Shown piece after piece: positions 25,298 to 37,219 of a stretch of 64,000 bases of DNA; the first letter of the stretch is position 1; each line of letters starts with the position of its first letter. Source of the DNA: Bacillus sp. ISL-7 (GTDB lineage Bacteria; Bacillota; Bacilli; Bacillales_B; DSM-18226); assembly GCF_018613065.1 (NCBI RefSeq), contig NZ_JAGGQW010000020.1:1-64000 (forward strand), in the 5' to 3' direction. The position numbers were made by a program, and so were the translations under genes. The notes under the pieces were generated by a model that saw nothing but the letters and a program-made list of their open reading frames with translations, had not been told where the DNA came from and made no database searches.

Positions 25298-26040
25298 TCA
25301 ATCGGTGCCTTCCAGTGTGCTGTAATCAATTTATAAGCAAACTCGACTTTTTCCTCTGTAGGTGGTTCGACAGAGTTTAGTTGATATTCAAGTCCAAGTG
25401 ATTCCCACTTATATACACCGAGCTTGTGATACGGCAGGATTTCAATCTTTTGGACATTTTTAAGCGTTCCGATAAATTCACCGAGTTTTTCCAGATCTTC
25501 AGGATCATCCGTAACCGTAGGGACAAGCACATGACGTACCCAAACTGGAACTTGATGGTCTGATAAAAATGTTGCAAATTCAAGAATATGATCATTGGAC
25601 ATACCAGTTAACTGGATATGTTTTTTTCGGTTAATATGCTTCAAATCGAGAAGGATTAAGTCAGTATACTGTAAGAGTTCTTCAAGCTGTTCGATAAAAA
25701 GCTTGGAATGGGAGAAACAGCCACCAGAAGAATCGATGGTAGTATGAATCCCTTTCTTTTTGCATTCCTTAAACAATTCTATTAAAAAAGGAATTTGCAA
25801 CAGTGGTTCTCCACCGCTTACTGTAATACCGCCACCCGACGATTGAATAAAGGGGAGGTATGAGATTAGATCAACCATGATATCGGAAACAGCCATTTCT
25901 TTGCCGCTGCCGATTTCCCAAGTATCAGCATTATGGCAAAACTGGCACCTTAATAGACAGCCTTGTGTGAAAATTACATATCGGATCCCTGGTCCGTCGA
26001 CTGTCCCTAATGTTTCGATTGAATGCATATTTCCGTTCAT
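25291..26040 (-). CDS. pflA: Pyruvate formate-lyase activating enzyme
   Basis: PflA is a radical SAM enzyme that installs the glycyl radical on PflB under anaerobic conditions. The 249-residue protein has the cluster motif CLLRCQFCHN (three cysteines) near residues 29-38. It also has GGGITVSGGEPLLQ for SAM binding and DLKHINRKKHIQLTG. It lies 95 bp downstream of pflB; a GGGGGATCAT ribosome site precedes its ATG. A stem-loop between the two genes (26065-26088) may tune their relative expression. Confidence 0.95.
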   Translation of the reverse strand: MNGNMHSIETLGTVDGPGIRYVIFTQGCLLRCQFCHNADTWEIGSGKEMAVSDIMVDLISYLPFIQSSGGGITVSGGEPLLQIPFLIELFKECKKKGIHTTIDSSGGCFSHSKLFIEQLEELLQYTDLILLDLKHINRKKHIQLTGMSNDHILEFATFLSDHQVPVWVRHVLVPTVTDDPEDLEKLGEFIGTLKNVQKIEILPYHKLGVYKWESLGLEYQLNSVEPPTEEKVEFAYKLITAHWKAPIEH

Positions 26041-26064
26041 GAGATGATCCCCCTTTAATTTAAT

Positions 26065-26088
26065 AGGAGCCCGATAAAAAGGGCTCCT
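26065..26088 (-). other. Stem-loop between pflB and pflA
   Basis: AGGAGCCC (26065-26072) and GGGCTCCT (26081-26088) form a perfect 8-bp stem with an 8-nt loop, without a following T run on the minus strand. It probably marks RNA processing or partial termination rather than a full stop. Confidence 0.6.
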
Positions 26089-26135
26089 GATATGGAACTA
26101 GTTCTCTGATTCCAGCGAATAGCGGCGCTTCCGCT

Positions 26136-28364
26136 TTATAATGATTCGTGGAAAGTACGATTAATAACGTCTAATTGCTGTTCTTTTGTTAATTTAATAA
26201 AGTTTACTGCATAACCAGATACACGGATTGTTAATTGTGGATAAAGTTCTGGGTGTTCCATTGCATCAATTAATGTTTCTCTATTAAAGACGTTAACATT
26301 TAAGTGATGACCTGATTTGATAGCATATCCATCTAGGATGGATACTAGGTTACGCACTTGGCTTTCTTCTTCCTTACCTAAAGCTTTAGGCACGATTGAG
26401 AAGGTATTTGAAATTCCATCCATTGCATAGTTGTAAGGAAGTTTTGCCACAGAAGAAAGGGAAGCTAATGTTCCTTTAGTGTCACGTCCATGCATTGGAT
26501 TAGCACCTGGTGCAAATGGTTCTCCCATACGACGGCCATCAGGTGTGTTTCCAGTTTTCTTACCATATACCACATTTGATGTAATCGTTAAGATTGAAAG
26601 TGTATGAACTGAGTCACGGTAAGTCTGGTGCTTGCGAAGCTTTTTCATAAAGGTTTTAAGAACTTCAACAGCAATCGCATCCACACGGTCATCGTTGTTT
26701 CCGTATTTAGGGAAGTCTCCATTCGTTTCAAAATCAACCGCAAGACCATTTTCATCACGGATTACCTTAACTTCACCATATTTAATGGCACTAAGTGAAT
26801 CTGCAACAACGGAAAGACCAGCAATACCAGTTGCCATCGTACGAAGGATCTTGCTGTCATGCAACGCCATTTCAATTCTTTCATAGCTGTACTTATCATG
26901 CATATAGTGAATTACATTTAACGTGTTAATATAAAGACCAGCAAGCCATTCCATCATAAGATCAAATTTTTGCATGACTTCTTCATAATTTAATACTTCA
27001 GAAGTAATTGGCTGATATTGTGGTCCAACTTGGATTTTTAATTTTTCATCAGCACCGCCGTTAATGGAGTAAAGAAGTGCTTTTGCTAGGTTTGCACGAG
27101 CTCCGAAGAATTGCATTTGCTTACCAATTTCCATAGCGGATACACAGCAGGCAATTCCATAGTCATCGCCATATTCTGGACGCATAATATCATCGTTTTC
27201 ATATTGAATGGAGCTAGTTTTGATTGACATTTTTGCACAATACTTTTTAAAGTTCTCAGGTAACTGCGGTGACCATAAAACCGTTAAGTTTGGTTCTGGT
27301 GCAGCACCTAAATTATCTAATGTATGAAGGAAACGGAAAGAGTTTTTCGTTACAAGAGAACGACCATCATTTTCCATACCGCCAATTGACTCAGTTACCC
27401 ATGTAGGGTCACCGCTGAATAATTCATTATAATCTGGTGTCCGTGCAAATTTAACGAGACGAAGTTTCATAATAAAATGGTCAACAATTTCTTGTACAGC
27501 TTCTTCAGTTAATGTACCGTTTTGTAAGTCTCTTTCTACGTAAATATCTAAGAACGTTGATACACGACCAAGGCTCATCGCAGCACCATTTTGTTCCTTG
27601 ATCGCTGCTAAGTAACCAAAATACACAAACTGGAATGCTTCAGCAGCATTTTTAGCAGGCAGGCTGATATCAAATCCATAGCTGTTTGCCATTTCCTTCA
27701 GTTCTTTTAACGCACGAATTTGTTCAGCGAGTTCCTCGCGAAGACGCATGTTATCTTCAGTCATTACTTTGCTTGTGTTCTTTTGATCCTTTTGCTTTTC
27801 TTGGATTAAGAAATCAACACCATAAAGGGCAACCCTACGGTAATCACCGATAATACGACCGCGGCCATATGCATCAGGAAGTCCAGTGATGATTGCAGCT
27901 TTACGTGCAAGCATCATTTCATCGGTATAGGCATCGAAGACACCTTGGTTGTGAGTTTTACGGAACTCACTAAAGATTTTTTCAATTTCAGGGTTTATTT
28001 CGTAACCGTAAGCCTCACAAGCTGCTTTCGCCATGCGAATGCCGCCAAATGGCTGCATAGAACGATTAAAAGGTTTATCAGTTTGCACACCAACTATTTT
28101 TTCAAGACCTTCATTAAGATATCCAGGACCATGAGAAGTAATAGTAGAAACGGTTTCTGTGTCCATATCCAATACTCCGCCATTTTCACGCTCTTGCTTT
28201 GTTAATTCCATTACTTGTTCCCAAAGTTTAGTGGTTGCTTCAGTTGGACCAGCTAAGAACGAGTCATCTCCTTCAAAAGGAGTAAAGTTTTTTAGGATAA
28301 AATCACGAACGTTAACTTCTTTTGACCATGCACCTTTGGTAAATCCATTCCATTGTTCCATCAT
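26136..28364 (-). CDS. pflB: Formate acetyltransferase (pyruvate formate-lyase)
   Basis: PflB splits pyruvate with CoA into acetyl-CoA and formate during anaerobic growth. The 742-residue glycyl-radical enzyme has the catalytic Cys-Cys pair in [12 protein letters not shown]. The radical glycine lies in the C-terminal [12 protein letters not shown], about 20 residues from the end. GAGGTGAAAT precedes the start; the first and second codons are both ATG. It leads a pflB-pflA operon. Formate made here could feed the selenocysteine formate dehydrogenase at 43097-45157. Confidence 0.97.
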   Translation of the reverse strand: MMEQWNGFTKGAWSKEVNVRDFILKNFTPFEGDDSFLAGPTEATTKLWEQVMELTKQERENGGVLDMDTETVSTITSHGPGYLNEGLEKIVGVQTDKPFNRSMQPFGGIRMAKAACEAYGYEINPEIEKIFSEFRKTHNQGVFDAYTDEMMLARKAAIITGLPDAYGRGRIIGDYRRVALYGVDFLIQEKQKDQKNTSKVMTEDNMRLREELAEQIRALKELKEMANSYGFDISLPAKNAAEAFQFVYFGYLAAIKEQNGAAMSLGRVSTFLDIYVERDLQNGTLTEEAVQEIVDHFIMKLRLVKFARTPDYNELFSGDPTWVTESIGGMENDGRSLVTKNSFRFLHTLDNLGAAPEPNLTVLWSPQLPENFKKYCAKMSIKTSSIQYENDDIMRPEYGDDYGIACCVSAMEIGKQMQFFGARANLAKALLYSINGGADEKLKIQVGPQYQPITSEVLNYEEVMQKFDLMMEWLAGLYINTLNVIHYMHDKYSYERIEMALHDSKILRTMATGIAGLSVVADSLSAIKYGEVKVIRDENGLAVDFETNGDFPKYGNNDDRVDAIAVEVLKTFMKKLRKHQTYRDSVHTLSILTITSNVVYGKKTGNTPDGRRMGEPFAPGANPMHGRDTKGTLASLSSVAKLPYNYAMDGISNTFSIVPKALGKEEESQVRNLVSILDGYAIKSGHHLNVNVFNRETLIDAMEHPELYPQLTIRVSGYAVNFIKLTKEQQLDVINRTFHESL

Positions 28365-28661
28365 ATTTCACCTCATATTTTTTATAAAATCTATATAACA
28401 GTTTTTGTGTTTACTTTATGAATTGAGTATAACAGATATATTGTGAAAAAAGGTACGCATATTAGTAACTAATTGTTAAGGTTTTGTGAAGTCTTATTTA
28501 AAGGGATATTTTTCATTATCCTAGGCTGATTAGTTCTGACATTTAGATTGTAAAATATAAACTGTACTATAATTATTAATGATAACAGATAAACTGTTAT
28601 ATAGAAAAAATCCAATAATAACAAGGTGTGTTAATTAATAAAACAGAACTACCATTGGAAT
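28365..28661. other. Upstream region of pflB
   Basis: This AT-rich gap of about 300 bp contains two TTGTGAA motifs (about 28449 and 28485). They match half of the Rex consensus TTGTGAA-N6-TTCACAA but have no paired half. No full Fnr box is seen. The pflB promoter must lie here; I could not place it with confidence. Confidence 0.4.
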
Positions 28662-28688
28662 AAAAAAAGCAGGAGAAAGATCTCCTGC
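28662..28688 (-). terminator. Terminator after the cupredoxin gene
   Basis: GCAGGAGA-AAGA-TCTCCTGC is a perfect 8-bp stem; the minus strand continues with a run of seven T. Confidence 0.88.
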
Positions 28689-28689
28689 G

Positions 28690-29142
28690 TTAATCTACCA
28701 CAATATAAGCAATCATTGGTCCATTTCGGGAACGGTCTGAATGAACCTCACAAATCAAACGATAGGTTCCCTCTTTTTCAAACTGGAGCGGAACAATGGT
28801 TTCTTCTCCTTTTTTCACTATCCCTTTTATTTTTGTTCCTTCTATATAAAAAGGATGCTCTTCACCGTTAATTCCATTAATAAATAACCTTACTTTTTCA
28901 TTTTTTTCTAAGAAAACTGTACCAGGATCCCAGCGGTAAGCCTCCATTTCTTTTCCGTTTTTCATTTTTGTACTGAATTCCGCAGTGACCATGTGAATTT
29001 CACGGATATTTGCTTTTCCTTGCTGATTAAAGACAGTTGTATCTCCAGCTTTTAACATGAACCATGCCGATAGCGAAACAAGTACAACACCAATAGCTAC
29101 AAAAAATAGTAGTGTTTCTTTTTTAAATACTACAAATTTCAT
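28690..29142 (-). CDS. Membrane-anchored cupredoxin-like protein
   Basis: This 150-residue protein has one N-terminal membrane helix (residues about 8-30) and an extracytoplasmic domain of cupredoxin type. Likely copper ligands are the His in GEEHPFYI and the C-x-x-H cluster ICEVHSDRSRNGPM near the end, giving Cys, His and Met as in type 1 copper sites. Related domains occur in cytochrome oxidase subunit II and NosZ-associated proteins. Redox partner is unknown. A Sco copper chaperone gene lies in the window at 37409-38011. Confidence 0.75.
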   Translation of the reverse strand: MKFVVFKKETLLFFVAIGVVLVSLSAWFMLKAGDTTVFNQQGKANIREIHMVTAEFSTKMKNGKEMEAYRWDPGTVFLEKNEKVRLFINGINGEEHPFYIEGTKIKGIVKKGEETIVPLQFEKEGTYRLICEVHSDRSRNGPMIAYIVVD

Positions 29143-29430
29143 TTGCTGCCCCCTCGTATATTTGTCCTACTTTATTCATATGCCTATTAGGTGAGTAAAC
29201 TTGTCTCTTTTTTATTATTTTTGTACTCCTTTTGATAAATAAATCTCTTTACTCTTCTTCCTCTATAGATGGTTGAACATTTAAAAAAATGTCTACAATG
29301 AGTATTAATATCCAGCAATGTGACGAAATATTTCTTTGTTTTTCCTATAGAAAAGTTTATAGTAAAATCAGGAATTAAAAGAACACTTGCGGAGACTAGG
29401 TTGAATTAGCTGAAAAATTAGGTGGTTAGC

Positions 29431-31962
29431 TTGTTGGGGATTCGAAAAGAAAAGATTTTAAAAATCGCTAAATTTATTTTCCCGTTGTTACTGTTAATCT
29501 TTGCAATTATTGAAATAAAAAAATTCACCCAAAACTTAAATATGCAGTTATTGAAGGATGAACTAAATCATCTTAATATCGGACTTCTTCTATTAATAAT
29601 AGCAATCACCTTTGTCGCTGTTTTACCAATGTTGCTATATGATGTGATATTAGTCAGGATATTAAAATTGAAAGTCCCAATTCGGGATCTTTTGGAACAA
29701 TCATTCATTGCGAATTCCTTTTCAAATTTAATCGGCTTCGGTGGATTAATAGGGGGAATGTTAAGGACGTACTTCTTTCATAAGCTCGAACAGGACAAGC
29801 GAAGGCTTTTGGGGGTTATTGCTTCTGTATCCTTATTTTATTTAACTGGGGTATCAGTTTTATCATGGATCGTTATTATTAAACATCGAAATTTTCCACT
29901 ATTTGTTGATACAAGATGGCTCTATTTTGCAGTTCTTGGGGTCGGTTTATACTTACCGCTTTTTATAATCATCCATATGATTAAGTCAAATAAGGGCAGT
30001 CAGTCACTATTAAGTAAAAATATTACTTTGAAGCTTATCTTGGTTTCAATTATCGAATGGCTCGCCGTATTTTTTGCAATTTTGATCTTATGCAGGATTT
30101 TAGGGATTTCAATTACTGCAGACAGTCTATTTCCTGTCTATATTGTAGCTGCTTGTGCAGGCATCATTAGTATGATTCCAGGAGGGCTAGGGTCCTTTGA
30201 TTTAGTGTTTATTTGGGGGATGCAAGAGTTATTTATTCCCGAAGAAAAAGTGCTTGTTTTGCTTTTATTTTACCGGATTGGGTATTATTTTTTACCATTC
30301 CTTTTAAGCCTTGTATTCTTTGTTAAGCTTTATTGGGAAAAATGGAACCAAACCTGGAATGATCTTCCTAAAGCTGTTATCCAAGGGTTTAGTCATGTCT
30401 TGTTAACGATGCTTGTTTTTTTATCAGGTTTAATCTTGCTTTTATCTGCAAGTATCCCTGGAATTATGTCCAGATTAAAGGTAGCCCAGGAGCTTTTATC
30501 GTTTCCAATCATTAACGTATCACACCAATTATCGGTGGCTGCAGGTTTTTTGTTACTAGGATTATCTCGAGGAATTGAATATAGTGTGAAGAGAGCGTAT
30601 GAGTTAACAATGTTCGCTCTAATTCTAGCGGCATTATTCTCTATTTTTAAAGGGATTGATTATGAGGAAGCGATATTTTTAATTATCGTCGCCCTTTTAC
30701 TTAAGATGTCAAAAGGTCAATTTTATCGTGAGAGTTATGTACTGACATGGGGAAAAACGATCTTTGATATTACGATTATTCTAATGATTACAGCAATGTA
30801 TCTCTTAATAGGGTATGCAAACCTGCCGATCTCAAAAATAGAAATCCCTTCCAAGCTGTTGCCTTATGTTATTGTCGATTATCGGGATTTATTTACGAGT
30901 GCTGTTATAGGACTTGTCATTGCTTTATTAATACTTATGTTTGGCTATTTAATCAGCTTGCCTAAAAAGTGGTCATTGGAGAGGTCCAATGGTCGAGATA
31001 AAGAAATTATTGCACATTTAACCAAGTATCATGGAAAGGTACTTTCCCATTTAATTTTTTTACATGACAAATTAATCTTTTGGAACAGTAAAAAGAATGT
31101 TTTATTATCCTATCAACAATATGCAGACAAGTTAGTTATTCTCGGCGACCCGATTGGGGAAAAAAACGAATTATCAAATGCAATTGAGGAATTTCAAGAA
31201 ATAGCCGATTTACATGGTTTTACTCCTGTTTTTTATCAGGTAAGTGACGATATGCTTCCGTATCTCCACGGCCATGGCTTTGCTTTTTTTAAATTGGGTG
31301 AAGAGGCGTTTGTTGATCTGAAGAATTTTTCCCTTTCAGGAAACAAAATGAAGGGCTTACGGACATTAAGAAATAAATTTGCTCGAGCAAACTATTCTTT
31401 TGAAGTAGTTGGCCCTCCATTTTCACCAGGGCTGGTGGAAGAACTTAGAGAAATTTCTAATGAGTGGCTTCTAGGGCGAACTGAGAAGGGTTTTTCTTTG
31501 GGGTTCTTTGATGAAGAATATTTAAATAAGGCGCCGATTGCCATTTTAAAAGATGAAAATATGCAAACACTTGGCTTTATGAGCATTATGTATGTTTACG
31601 ATGACTATCAGACGATATCTGTTGATTTAATGAGATTTAGACCCAAAGTATCATCCGGTACTGTTGATTATCTCTTCCTCTGTTTATTTGATTGGGCAAA
31701 GGAACAAGGGTACGGCCGCTTTAATATGGGGATGGCCCCACTTGCGAATGTAGGATTATCAAGGTTTTCTTTTCTAGGCGAGAAAATTGCTGCGCAAATT
31801 TTCCTGCACGGACACTTTATTTATCATTTCCAAGGTCTGAGAAAATTCAAGCAGAAATATACAAACATTTGGGAGCCTAAATACTTGGCTTATCGCAGAA
31901 AATCATCATTACCATTAATAATGGCTCAAATAACTTTATTGATATCAAAAAAAAGAAATTAG
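29431..31962 (+). CDS. mprF: Phosphatidylglycerol lysyltransferase MprF
   Basis: MprF adds lysine from Lys-tRNA to phosphatidylglycerol and flips the product outward, giving resistance to cationic peptides and daptomycin. The 843-residue protein has about 14 membrane helices in the first 510 residues (flippase), with AACAGIISMIPGGLGSFD. The cytosolic C-terminal synthase (about 530-843) shows LSYQQYADKLVILGDPIGEKN, SVDLMRFRP and FNMGMAPLANVG. TTG at 29431 lies 5 nt after AGGTGG; the in-frame GTG at 29422 overlaps that site. Confidence 0.95.
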   Translation: MLGIRKEKILKIAKFIFPLLLLIFAIIEIKKFTQNLNMQLLKDELNHLNIGLLLLIIAITFVAVLPMLLYDVILVRILKLKVPIRDLLEQSFIANSFSNLIGFGGLIGGMLRTYFFHKLEQDKRRLLGVIASVSLFYLTGVSVLSWIVIIKHRNFPLFVDTRWLYFAVLGVGLYLPLFIIIHMIKSNKGSQSLLSKNITLKLILVSIIEWLAVFFAILILCRILGISITADSLFPVYIVAACAGIISMIPGGLGSFDLVFIWGMQELFIPEEKVLVLLLFYRIGYYFLPFLLSLVFFVKLYWEKWNQTWNDLPKAVIQGFSHVLLTMLVFLSGLILLLSASIPGIMSRLKVAQELLSFPIINVSHQLSVAAGFLLLGLSRGIEYSVKRAYELTMFALILAALFSIFKGIDYEEAIFLIIVALLLKMSKGQFYRESYVLTWGKTIFDITIILMITAMYLLIGYANLPISKIEIPSKLLPYVIVDYRDLFTSAVIGLVIALLILMFGYLISLPKKWSLERSNGRDKEIIAHLTKYHGKVLSHLIFLHDKLIFWNSKKNVLLSYQQYADKLVILGDPIGEKNELSNAIEEFQEIADLHGFTPVFYQVSDDMLPYLHGHGFAFFKLGEEAFVDLKNFSLSGNKMKGLRTLRNKFARANYSFEVVGPPFSPGLVEELREISNEWLLGRTEKGFSLGFFDEEYLNKAPIAILKDENMQTLGFMSIMYVYDDYQTISVDLMRFRPKVSSGTVDYLFLCLFDWAKEQGYGRFNMGMAPLANVGLSRFSFLGEKIAAQIFLHGHFIYHFQGLRKFKQKYTNIWEPKYLAYRRKSSLPLIMAQITLLISKKRN

Positions 31963-31970
31963 AACTATTA

Positions 31971-32005
31971 CCGGCGGGAGTTACCTGCCGGATTTTCTTT
32001 TTCTT
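31971..32005 (+). terminator. Terminator after mprF
   Basis: CCGGCGGG and CCTGCCGG form an 8-bp stem followed by ATTTTCTTTTTC. Confidence 0.85.
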
Positions 32006-32107
32006 ATAATTGAATTTTAATTTATAATTTCTATTTTGAAACTATTATTTTGCAAAACTATCTGGTAATATTAATTAGGAAATAATGTAAAAGTTGGGTG
32101 TTATCTA

Positions 32108-33265
32108 TTGAAAAAGTTTATATCGGTAATTATTTTTATCCTACTTATTTGTTCTAACCATTTAAACACCTTTGCAGCAATAAATGGTCCGATAGAACTG
32201 AAAAGTAAGGGGGCTGTTCTGTTAGATTCAGATACAGGTGCTATTCTCTTTGCGAAAAATGCCAATCAAAGAATGTACCCTGCAAGTCTAACGAAAATAG
32301 CAACTGCAATCTATGCAATTGAAAAGGGAAACTTGGACAGTATCGTAACTGTTAGTGGTAATGCAGTAAGACAAGATGGAACAAGGGTATATTTAGATGA
32401 AGGGGAAAAGATCCCTTTAAAGAAATTGATCCAAGGCATGCTAATTAATTCCGGAAATGATGCAGCTGTAGCAATTGCGGAACATTTAGATGGAAGTGTC
32501 GAACAGTTTGCTGTTCATTTGAATGGGTATTTAAAATCAACGATTGGTGTCAAGAACACCCATTTTATCAATCCCAACGGTTTGTTTGATAAAAACCACT
32601 ATACGACAGCAATGGATTTAGCAATAATAACTAATTATGCAATTAAGAATCCTATTTTTGCTGACATCTTTGGAACAAAAGTCCTCAAATGGGAGGGGCG
32701 ATCTTGGAAAACGAATATCCTAACCCACCACCGCATGCTTAAAGGAGAGTTAGCTTATCCAGGAATAACTGGCGGCAAAACAGGGTATACAAGTGAGGCA
32801 AAACAAACTCTAGCTACTACAGCTAGAAATGCCAAATTAGGGTTGACAGCAGTCGTTTTAAATTCTGAACTACAAAGAGAGAAATATGACGATACAGCTC
32901 GCTTGTTTGATTATGGTTTTAAGAACTTTCAGCATTCAATATTAAAGCAAGGTGAGATTTTTAAAAAGGATAATAAAGAATTTTGTCCTGAAATGGATAC
33001 CTTAGTAACAGAGGCTATTAATGGAGCTACTAAAGAGGTAAATAGTGAGGGAAAACTTTCGATAAAAAATAATAACGGACAAGTTGTCCAGTTAGTAACA
33101 CTAAAATATATGGAGCCAATTCCTGAGAAGGTTTCCGCTAAAAGTGAAAAAATTAGTGTGAAGAAACAACAGGTTTCCCATTTTAATGCGATATATGGGA
33201 TAGTAATTATCGCATTTGCCGGAATTTTTATTGGTGTTAGGAAGAAATTTATTAAAAAGTACTAG
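32108..33265 (+). CDS. D-alanyl-D-alanine carboxypeptidase (PBP5-like, S11 family)
   Basis: This enzyme trims the terminal D-Ala of peptidoglycan stem peptides. The 385-residue protein has a signal peptide (residues 1-24) and the three penicillin-binding motifs: SLTK with the active serine near residue 60, SGN in INSGNDAAVAIAE, and KTG in GGKTGYTSEA. A short C-terminal extension ends in a membrane helix and KKFIKKY, a tail anchor. The TTG start has only a weak GGGTG site. It resembles DacF/DacB, but the assignment among paralogues is open. Confidence 0.9.
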   Translation: MKKFISVIIFILLICSNHLNTFAAINGPIELKSKGAVLLDSDTGAILFAKNANQRMYPASLTKIATAIYAIEKGNLDSIVTVSGNAVRQDGTRVYLDEGEKIPLKKLIQGMLINSGNDAAVAIAEHLDGSVEQFAVHLNGYLKSTIGVKNTHFINPNGLFDKNHYTTAMDLAIITNYAIKNPIFADIFGTKVLKWEGRSWKTNILTHHRMLKGELAYPGITGGKTGYTSEAKQTLATTARNAKLGLTAVVLNSELQREKYDDTARLFDYGFKNFQHSILKQGEIFKKDNKEFCPEMDTLVTEAINGATKEVNSEGKLSIKNNNGQVVQLVTLKYMEPIPEKVSAKSEKISVKKQQVSHFNAIYGIVIIAFAGIFIGVRKKFIKKY

Positions 33266-33277
33266 TTCTACTATTAA

Positions 33278-33315
33278 AGCCATGAAAAGGATGAAACCTT
33301 TTCATGGCTATTTTT
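33278..33315. terminator. Bidirectional terminator
   Basis: AGCCATGAAAAGG and CCTTTTCATGGCT form a perfect 13-bp stem with a 6-nt loop, then ATTTTTG. It lies between the carboxypeptidase and convergent modB. Confidence 0.92.
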
Positions 33316-33976
33316 GTGTTACATTGGTAGCAAGTAACATTATGGATGAGATAATAATCATCGATATGACAAGGAGCCAGGCTAATTTCATGTTCCCAGA
33401 TTCCATGGCTATATAAATGGCGGTGGGAGCAGTTTGTGTTTTTCCGGGAATATTTCCGGCGAACATGAAGGTTGCTCCGAATTCACCTAGTGCTCTTGCA
33501 AAACTAAGAATAAGGCCCGTAATAATTGATCTTGTAGATAATGGCAGGGTTACAAGTAAAAATACATTCAGTTCGTTTGCACCATCAACTCTTGCTGCTT
33601 CTTCTATTCCCTTATCAACAGATTGAAAACCAATCTTTACCGTTTGGTACATTAAGGGAAAAGCAACAATGGTTGAAGCAATCACTGCAGCAAAAGGTGT
33701 AAACATAATGGAACTATCAAATAGTTTATATATTATTGATCCAACCGGACTATTCCCACCAAAAAAGAATATAAGTAAAAATCCGATCACTGTAGGGGGC
33801 AATACGATAGGAAGCAAAAGAAAAATTTCAATGAGCATTTTTCCCCTAAAGAGTCCTTTTGATAGTAATCTAGCAAATAAGATTCCAAACACAAACACCA
33901 AGGTAACAGAAATAGACGCAACCTTTAGCGATAAAATAATGGGGGACCAGAATTCACTTTGCATCAAAAAGATCAA
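33308..33976 (-). CDS. modB: Molybdate ABC transporter permease ModB
   Basis: ModB forms the membrane channel for molybdate. The 222-residue protein has about five helices. It carries the permease-ATPase contact loop EEAARVDGANELNVFLLVTLPLS and the molybdate-family LPIVLPPTVIGFLL and ARALGEFGATFMFAGNIPGKTQT. It overlaps modA by 4 bp. No modC ATPase gene follows; a terminator comes directly after modB, so the ATPase must be encoded elsewhere. Confidence 0.95.
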   Translation of the reverse strand: MIFLMQSEFWSPIILSLKVASISVTLVFVFGILFARLLSKGLFRGKMLIEIFLLLPIVLPPTVIGFLLIFFFGGNSPVGSIIYKLFDSSIMFTPFAAVIASTIVAFPLMYQTVKIGFQSVDKGIEEAARVDGANELNVFLLVTLPLSTRSIITGLILSFARALGEFGATFMFAGNIPGKTQTAPTAIYIAMESGNMKLAWLLVISMIIISSIMLLATNVTQK

Positions 33977-34767
33977 TCCAATACTTTAAAACCATATTTT
34001 TTAAATATCGCTCGTGCCGTTGGAGTTTGTAAATAATCATAAAATAGGGAAACCTCTTTCTTTTTAACAGATGACTTTATTATACCTGCAGAATAAATAA
34101 TTGGTTCGTGAGATTGTTCATCAGCGACAGTAACAACCTTTACTTTATCAGAACCTTTTAGATCTGTCATATAGACGATGCCAGCATCAACACTATTTGT
34201 CTCTACATAGGTAAGTACTTGGCGAACATCTTTTGTTTGAATTATTTTTGATTGTAATCTGTCCCAAATATCGAGTTTCTGCAGTGTTTGTTTTGCATAC
34301 ATTCCTGCTGGTACAGTTGCAGGAGTCCCTATGGCCACTTTCTTTATACCGCTTTTATTCAAATCTTTAAAATTGGTTAACGGTGCTGGTTTGCTTTTAT
34401 TTGTAATTAATACGATTTGGTTGCTCAATAAATCCGTTTGTTTCTTTTCATCAATTAAGCCCTTTATTGCTAGTTCTTCAAAATGATCTTTAGAGGCAGA
34501 GATGAAAATATCTACTGGGGCCCCTTGAATAATTTGTTGTTTTAAAGCACCGGATCCTCCAAGGTTATATAGTATAGCAATTTGTTTATTTGTTTTTTCA
34601 AATTGAGTCTTAATTTCCATTAAAGCACTGTCAAGGCTTACCGCTGCAGAAATTGTAATTTCAATTTTCTTAGCCTGCTTGATATCTTTTTCTGGAAGTT
34701 TAGTTGAACATGCGGGCAGAAACACCAAAATTACGATAAAAAACCATATCAAACCTTTTTTTTTCAT
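33973..34767 (-). CDS. modA: Molybdate-binding lipoprotein ModA
   Basis: ModA captures molybdate or tungstate outside the membrane. The 264-residue protein has a lipoprotein signal ending LPACSTK. The family motifs are ISAAVSLDSALMEI, YNLGGSGALKQQI, GAPVDIFISAS, GTPATVPAGMYAKQTL and VDAGIVYMTDL. The ATG at 34767 has AAAGGACG 6 nt upstream; seven extra upstream codons in the open frame are not needed. Molybdate uptake fits the molybdopterin enzyme at 43097. Confidence 0.95.
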   Translation of the reverse strand: MKKKGLIWFFIVILVFLPACSTKLPEKDIKQAKKIEITISAAVSLDSALMEIKTQFEKTNKQIAILYNLGGSGALKQQIIQGAPVDIFISASKDHFEELAIKGLIDEKKQTDLLSNQIVLITNKSKPAPLTNFKDLNKSGIKKVAIGTPATVPAGMYAKQTLQKLDIWDRLQSKIIQTKDVRQVLTYVETNSVDAGIVYMTDLKGSDKVKVVTVADEQSHEPIIYSAGIIKSSVKKKEVSLFYDYLQTPTARAIFKKYGFKVLD

Positions 34768-34841
34768 GTAATTCGTCCTTTCAAACATCTTCTTTTATAA
34801 ATCATTATAGCAAATTGATTTAATCATTAAAGAATAGAAAC

Positions 34842-34878
34842 AAAAAAAAGACTAAAGTAAATCCTTTAGTCTTTGAAA
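34842..34878 (-). terminator. Terminator after the YkuS-family gene
   Basis: AAAGACTAAAG and CTTTAGTCTTT pair over a short loop; the minus strand ends in a run of eight T. Confidence 0.88.
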
Positions 34879-34888
34879 AATAACCTGA

Positions 34889-35131
34889 TTATTGTAGTCT
34901 ACTTTCGACTTGTTGACATACTTCATCAGCAGACAGGCCGTTTGCGTCTATAACTGATCCTTTTGTAAAGGTATCCTGCATACCCATTACATTAGAATCT
35001 AGTCCTGTAACCACACAGCAATCACAATTCTGAGCATCCGACTCTTGCTTTAATTCGATCACATCATGTCCTTTTTCACGTAAAGCCTGTTGAACTTGTG
35101 CAAGAGATTCTTCCACACCAATTTTTGCCAT
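34889..35131 (-). CDS. YkuS family protein (UPF0180)
   Basis: This 80-residue protein starts [24 protein letters not shown] and has [19 protein letters not shown]. This Cys-rich, GLD-containing core is typical of the YkuS/UPF0180 family. Function is unknown. The ATG at 35131 follows GGAGGAGGTG by 6 nt, a very strong site; three upstream codons in the frame are discarded. Confidence 0.9.
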   Translation of the reverse strand: MAKIGVEESLAQVQQALREKGHDVIELKQESDAQNCDCCVVTGLDSNVMGMQDTFTKGSVIDANGLSADEVCQQVESRLQ

Positions 35132-35233
35132 ACAAAACACCTCCTCCTCTAAATTATCTTGCCTAACTTTACCGTAATTATTCGGAATAAGTAGCTATAA
35201 TCATCCAAAAACTAATAGGGGAGGTGTACAAAA

Positions 35234-35365
35234 ATGGGAAAACGTAAAAAGGATTCATCGACAATCGGGTTGGCTTCCCCGCAAGTAGAAGGTCAGGGAA
35301 CAACTACAACCGAAACAGGTTCACGGACTGAACCATCATCAAGAAGAAAACAGAAAAAAAGCTAA
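35234..35365 (+). CDS. sspL: SspL-like small acid-soluble spore protein
   Basis: This 43-residue protein reads MGKRKKDSSTIGLASPQVEG, then a Thr-rich stretch, then RTEPSSRRKQKKS. It is basic at both ends with a central polar segment. The layout recalls B. subtilis SspL (M-KKK-K..TGGVTPQG.LEG.., basic tail). Minor SASPs are packed in the spore core. GGGGAGGTG lies 7 nt before the ATG. The family call is from memory and moderate. Confidence 0.6.
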   Translation: MGKRKKDSSTIGLASPQVEGQGTTTTETGSRTEPSSRRKQKKS

Positions 35366-35372
35366 TAAAACA

Positions 35373-35400
35373 GGCACCCACGTTACAAACCGTGGGTGCC
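35373..35400. terminator. Terminator-like hairpin
   Basis: GGCACCCACG and CGTGGGTGCC form a perfect 10-bp stem with an 8-nt loop between convergent genes. A T-rich tail is clearer on the minus strand (TGTTTTATT). Confidence 0.8.
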
Positions 35401-35410
35401 GACTAATTAT

Positions 35411-37066
<1,656 letters not shown>

Positions 37067-37219
37067 TTATACCATTAAAATAGTAGAAGAGCGAATTCTT
37101 TCAGACGAAGTTCTTTTTAAAAGAAAAATTTTCTAAAAAAATTTCTCCGATTTCACACTTTATTCATATTTTTGATGTAGAATTGGGATATGAAGCAAGT
37201 AAAAGAAGGTGTGAGAAAT

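Noticed and set aside
28440..28500. Rex operator before pflB
   Set aside because: Only isolated TTGTGAA half-sites occur, without the paired TTCACAA at the right spacing.
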